Positions 5,390 through 8,514 of a DNA stretch of 8,514 bases are shown here, piece after piece (position 1 is the stretch's first letter; each line of letters starts with the position of its first letter). The position numbers were made by a program, and so were the translations under genes. The DNA comes from Alloprevotella sp. (GTDB lineage Bacteria; Bacteroidota; Bacteroidia; Bacteroidales; Bacteroidaceae). Under the pieces are notes generated by a model. That model did not search any database. It saw nothing but the letters and a program-made list of their open reading frames with translations, and was not told the DNA's origin. The DNA is taken from assembly GCA_017477205.1 (NCBI GenBank), contig JAFUXE010000067.1, positions 1 through 8,514 on the forward strand. Direction: 5' to 3'.

Positions 5390-6760
5390 ATGAATAAAAA
5401 TATATTCGGGACAGCGCTCCTCCTGCTCTGCACCACCCTCTTCGCCGGCAGTTGTGCCGGCAGCGACGACAACACGTACGAAACCTCCGGAAGCTGCATC
5501 ATCACGGCCGTACAGCTGGGCTCGCTGGTGCGCACCCTGCACACGACGGCCGCCGACGGCTCGGACAGCACGTACACCGTCACCGTGCAAGGCACCGACT
5601 ACCCCCTCACCATAGACCAGCTGCGAGGCACCATCTGCAACCTTGACTCCCTGCCCGTGGGCACGGACGTCAGCCGCACGGTGCTGGCCACGCTCACGGC
5701 CTCCGGCAGCGTATCCATCAAGTCGCTCGCAACGGGCGAGGACACGCTCTTCGTGGCCTCGGACAGCACGGACTTCTCCCAGACCCGCTTCGTCACCGCC
5801 TACGCCACCGACGGCGTCTCGCGCCGCACCTATGCCGTGGAGCTCCGCGTGCACCGGGAGTGGGCCGACTCCACGACGTGGACCCTCGGCGGCCGCCATG
5901 AGGCGCTTGAGACGCTGAGCGCCGGCAGCGGCTGCGTGGAGGACGGCGTGCTGCACGCCTTCGCCCGCCTGGCCCAGGGCCCTGCGCACCTGACGACGCC
6001 CGCCCTTTCGCCGGGCAGCGGCTGGAGCGTACAGGCCGTCGGCAACGGGAACCTCGACGTGCGCTCCGTGCGCCGCATGGGCAGCAAGTGGTACGCCCTG
6101 GCAGCGGGGCAGCTCGTGGCCAGCGACAACGGCAGCGACTGGAGCAGCGAGGGCCTGCAGGCAACGAGCTACACCGCCCTCGCGGCAGCGGCCACGGCCT
6201 CCGGCATCCTCGTGGCCACGGACGGCGAGAACTTCTTCAGCAGCACCGACGGCGGGGCCAGCTGGACGCAGGACGAGCGCGAAAGCGGCGCCCTGCCCCA
6301 GGCCGGCATCAGCGGCACCGTCCTGACCTCGGAGGCAGACCCCACGCTGGAGCGCGCCTACGTCATCGGCACACGCGACGGACAGACGGAACTCTGGTGC
6401 CGCACGCTGGACTCCACGGGACGCAGCAGCCAGCCCTGGATGCACATCACGACAAGCCGCGACGCTGACAAGGCCTGCCCCCTCCTCGACAACTACACCC
6501 TCCTGCCCTACGACGGCGGACTGCTCCTCCTGGGCGAAGCCGCCGGCGACCTCTCCGTGCCCGTCGTCAGCTACGACGGCGGCCGCACGTGGCAGCGCAA
6601 CGTGCTGAAGCGTCCCGCCGCAGCCTCCGCGAAGGCCGTCTGCGCCGCCGCCGGCACAGGCGGACAGGTATACCTCCTGCTGGGCGGCGAGGGACAGCTC
6701 TGGTACGGGCACGTCAACCGCCTCGGATGGCGCGACATCCCGACCGCCTTCAGGAAATAA
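5390..6760 (+). CDS. DUF6242-like lipoprotein with BNR-type repeats
   Basis: Complete 456-residue protein. The N-terminus is a lipoprotein signal peptide (MNKNIFGTALLLLCTTLFAG, then S and Cys22). The residues after the cysteine, AGSDDN, resemble the acidic export signal that sends Bacteroidetes lipoproteins to the cell surface. Residues about 35-155 form a beta-rich region with a repeated pattern of extracellular-type strands. About 165-456 looks like a beta-propeller, with BNR/Asp-box-like motifs at SDNGSDW (245-251), SSTDGGASW (284-292) and SYDGGRTW (394-401), each followed by or near beta strands. I recognise it as the DUF6242 type of Bacteroidales, found upstream of PorG-like, uppS and bamA genes. 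Its function is unknown. Asp-box motifs occur in sialidases but also in many non-enzymatic propellers, and no sialidase catalytic set is seen. It is the first gene behind the promoter at 5329-5360. Confidence 0.82.
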   Translation: MNKNIFGTALLLLCTTLFAGSCAGSDDNTYETSGSCIITAVQLGSLVRTLHTTAADGSDSTYTVTVQGTDYPLTIDQLRGTICNLDSLPVGTDVSRTVLATLTASGSVSIKSLATGEDTLFVASDSTDFSQTRFVTAYATDGVSRRTYAVELRVHREWADSTTWTLGGRHEALETLSAGSGCVEDGVLHAFARLAQGPAHLTTPALSPGSGWSVQAVGNGNLDVRSVRRMGSKWYALAAGQLVASDNGSDWSSEGLQATSYTALAAAATASGILVATDGENFFSSTDGGASWTQDERESGALPQAGISGTVLTSEADPTLERAYVIGTRDGQTELWCRTLDSTGRSSQPWMHITTSRDADKACPLLDNYTLLPYDGGLLLLGEAAGDLSVPVVSYDGGRTWQRNVLKRPAAASAKAVCAAAGTGGQVYLLLGGEGQLWYGHVNRLGWRDIPTAFRK

Positions 6761-6828
6761 AAGCGCATCTGGCAGGACAGACAAACGACACACGCTTCAA
6801 GAACCATACGCAAAGAACCAGCCGCCCC

Positions 6829-7518
6829 GTGAGACTCCGCCTCCTCCTCCCCGCACTCCTCCTGGCTGCCGCCAGCGCGCTGCACGCCCAGGAAGACACC
6901 TTCTACCGCCTTGAGCTGGGCGGCAGCCTGGGGGCAGGCTTCTCCCTGAACGACCTGAACTCCCGCTTCCTCGGCTCGCCGGACATCGCCATCGGCGGCA
7001 CGGCGCGCTTCCCGCTGAATCCGCGCATGGCCGTCAAGACGCGGCTCTCATACCTCGGCCTCAGCGGCAAGACGGCCCTGGACGGCGACTTCTACCCCGC
7101 CGACGTGAACGCCTCCGGCCCCGACCGCCTGCAATACAAGATGAGCGGCGGCCTCGTGGACCTGACGGGGCTGTTCGAACTGCACTTCCTCCCCTACGGA
7201 TGGGCGCAGGGCTTCCAGGGGCACAAGCGCATCACGCCCTACGTGCAGGCCGGCCTCGGCTTCACGTACGCCACGCCCGGCAAGGCCTTCTGCGCCAACA
7301 TCCCCCTCGGCGTGGGCGTGAAATGGAAAATCCGCGAGCGCCTGAACCTCTCCCTGGACTGGACGTTCCACTTCACGGCCAGCGACAAGCTGGACGGCCT
7401 GGAGGCGCCCCACGGCATCAAGTCCTCAGAGTTCCGCAACAAGGACCACTACAGCCTGACCCTCGTCAGCCTGACCTACGACCTCTCGCCGCGATGCCCC
7501 ACATGCAACAAAGACTAA
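6829..7518 (+). CDS. PorG-like (DUF6089) outer-membrane beta-barrel protein
   Basis: Complete 229-residue protein if started at the GTG at 6829. That start gives a clean signal peptide ([20 protein letters not shown], cleavage before QED). The frame is open further upstream, but that part overlaps the lipoprotein gene out of frame and is spurious. The mature protein shows alternating short strands with glycines and aromatics ([51 protein letters not shown] stretch, [19 protein letters not shown]) typical of an eight-stranded OmpA-like barrel. It ends with a Cys pair, CPTCNKD (Cys223, Cys226), which I recall as common in this family. In Porphyromonas gingivalis PorG is a type IX secretion component that contacts the PorK/PorN ring, and it also lies next to uppS and bamA. 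Many homologues occur in species without a proven T9SS, so a secretion role here is not shown. uppS starts 4 nt after the stop. Confidence 0.82.
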   Translation: MRLRLLLPALLLAAASALHAQEDTFYRLELGGSLGAGFSLNDLNSRFLGSPDIAIGGTARFPLNPRMAVKTRLSYLGLSGKTALDGDFYPADVNASGPDRLQYKMSGGLVDLTGLFELHFLPYGWAQGFQGHKRITPYVQAGLGFTYATPGKAFCANIPLGVGVKWKIRERLNLSLDWTFHFTASDKLDGLEAPHGIKSSEFRNKDHYSLTLVSLTYDLSPRCPTCNKD

Positions 7519-7522
7519 CACC

Positions 7523-8269
<747 letters not shown>

Positions 8270-8307
8270 AGCCGCAAGGCATGCCCGCCATCACACAGAG
8301 ACCAAAT

Positions 8308-8514
8308 ATGACCACACGACTTTTCAAGATGATGCAACTGGCCGTCGCCGCGACACTCTGCGCCGCAGCGGCCTTTGCCCAGAACGTGAGAGTGAAGCCC
8401 AATATCAAGTACGGCAGCGAGGAGAAGTACATCCTCGGCGGCCTGCGGGTGGACGACGTCACCGGCTTTGAGAACGAACTCCTCGTCAGCATCTCAGGCC
8501 TCTCCGTAGGACAG
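8308..8514 (+). CDS. bamA: Outer membrane protein assembly factor BamA, N-terminal part, cut by window edge
   Basis: Open to the right edge, 69 codons from the ATG at 8308. It starts with a signal peptide (MTTRLFKMMQLAVAATLCAAAAFA, cleavage before QNVRV), then EEKYILGGLRVDDVTGFENELLVSISGLSVGQ, the first POTRA domain of Bacteroidetes BamA, where the sequence I recall is similar (YxIxGIxVxGxxNYExxVLIxxSGLSVG). BamA is the beta-barrel that folds proteins into the outer membrane. The frame is also open to an ATG at 8266 that overlaps the uppS stop as ATGA, which would add 14 residues before the signal peptide. I prefer 8308 because it gives a normal signal peptide, but coupling through the ATGA is possible. 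The barrel is outside the window. The position next to uppS is a conserved Bacteroidales arrangement as I remember it. Confidence 0.88.
   Translation, partial: MTTRLFKMMQLAVAATLCAAAAFAQNVRVKPNIKYGSEEKYILGGLRVDDVTGFENELLVSISGLSVGQ

Noticed and set aside
5390..6760. Sialidase or other glycosidase
   Set aside because: Asp-box-like motifs alone do not make a sialidase. The arginine triad, tyrosine and FRIP-type motif were not recognised.
5300..6793. 497-codon open frame on the minus strand
   Set aside because: Antisense to the lipoprotein gene, low-complexity A/G/V/R/H composition and no recognisable motif. The plus-strand gene has a lipoprotein signal, domains and a promoter.
6589..6828. N-terminal extension of the PorG-like protein to 6589
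   Set aside because: The extension overlaps the lipoprotein coding sequence in another frame and would bury the signal peptide that begins at 6829.

Overview
The window looks like chromosomal DNA from a GC-rich member of the order Bacteroidales (Bacteroidota). The grounds are the gene families: an HU-like protein of the Bacteroidetes type, a DUF6242-like lipoprotein, a PorG/DUF6089-type outer-membrane protein next to uppS and bamA, and a large cation:proton antiporter of the type common in Bacteroides and Prevotella. The promoters agree: several genes start 24-29 nt downstream of a Bacteroidetes-type -7 box (TAnnTTTG) instead of an E. coli-like promoter. Prevotellaceae or a relative is possible, but genus cannot be read from this sequence. 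The long open frames opposite the real genes are by-products of high GC.

Layout, left to right. (1) 1-1317, minus strand: asd (aspartate-semialdehyde dehydrogenase), followed 24 nt downstream by the start of priA (replication restart helicase), which runs off the left edge. (2) 1427-4049, plus strand: a CPA2 cation:proton antiporter with a cytoplasmic USP-like tail, transcribed divergently from asd, then a small secreted protein of unknown function with an acidic tail. (3) 4050-4204: a convergent junction with two strong hairpins, the larger having a perfect 15-bp stem. (4) 4205-4861, minus strand: an HU-like DNA-binding protein with an added C-terminal helix-turn-helix-like region. (5) 4862-5389: a 528-bp divergent intergenic region with two clear promoters facing outward and two different tandem arrays between them, four 21-bp units (each a short dyad) and about six 22-bp units. 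(6) 5390-8514, plus strand: an envelope gene cluster of a DUF6242-like lipoprotein, a PorG-like outer-membrane beta-barrel protein, uppS (undecaprenyl diphosphate synthase) and the start of bamA (outer-membrane protein assembly), tightly spaced and probably co-transcribed from the promoter at 5329-5360.

The cluster joins the lipid carrier needed for peptidoglycan, O-antigen and capsule synthesis (UppS) with the machine that inserts outer-membrane proteins (BamA) and two envelope proteins whose roles are less clear. The rest is ordinary housekeeping. I see no mobile element, CRISPR, RNA gene or defence system. The most unusual structure is the pair of phased tandem arrays between the HU-like gene and the envelope cluster. 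Their period is close to two helical turns, and they may be binding sites for a DNA-bending or regulatory protein, perhaps the neighbouring HU-like protein itself.
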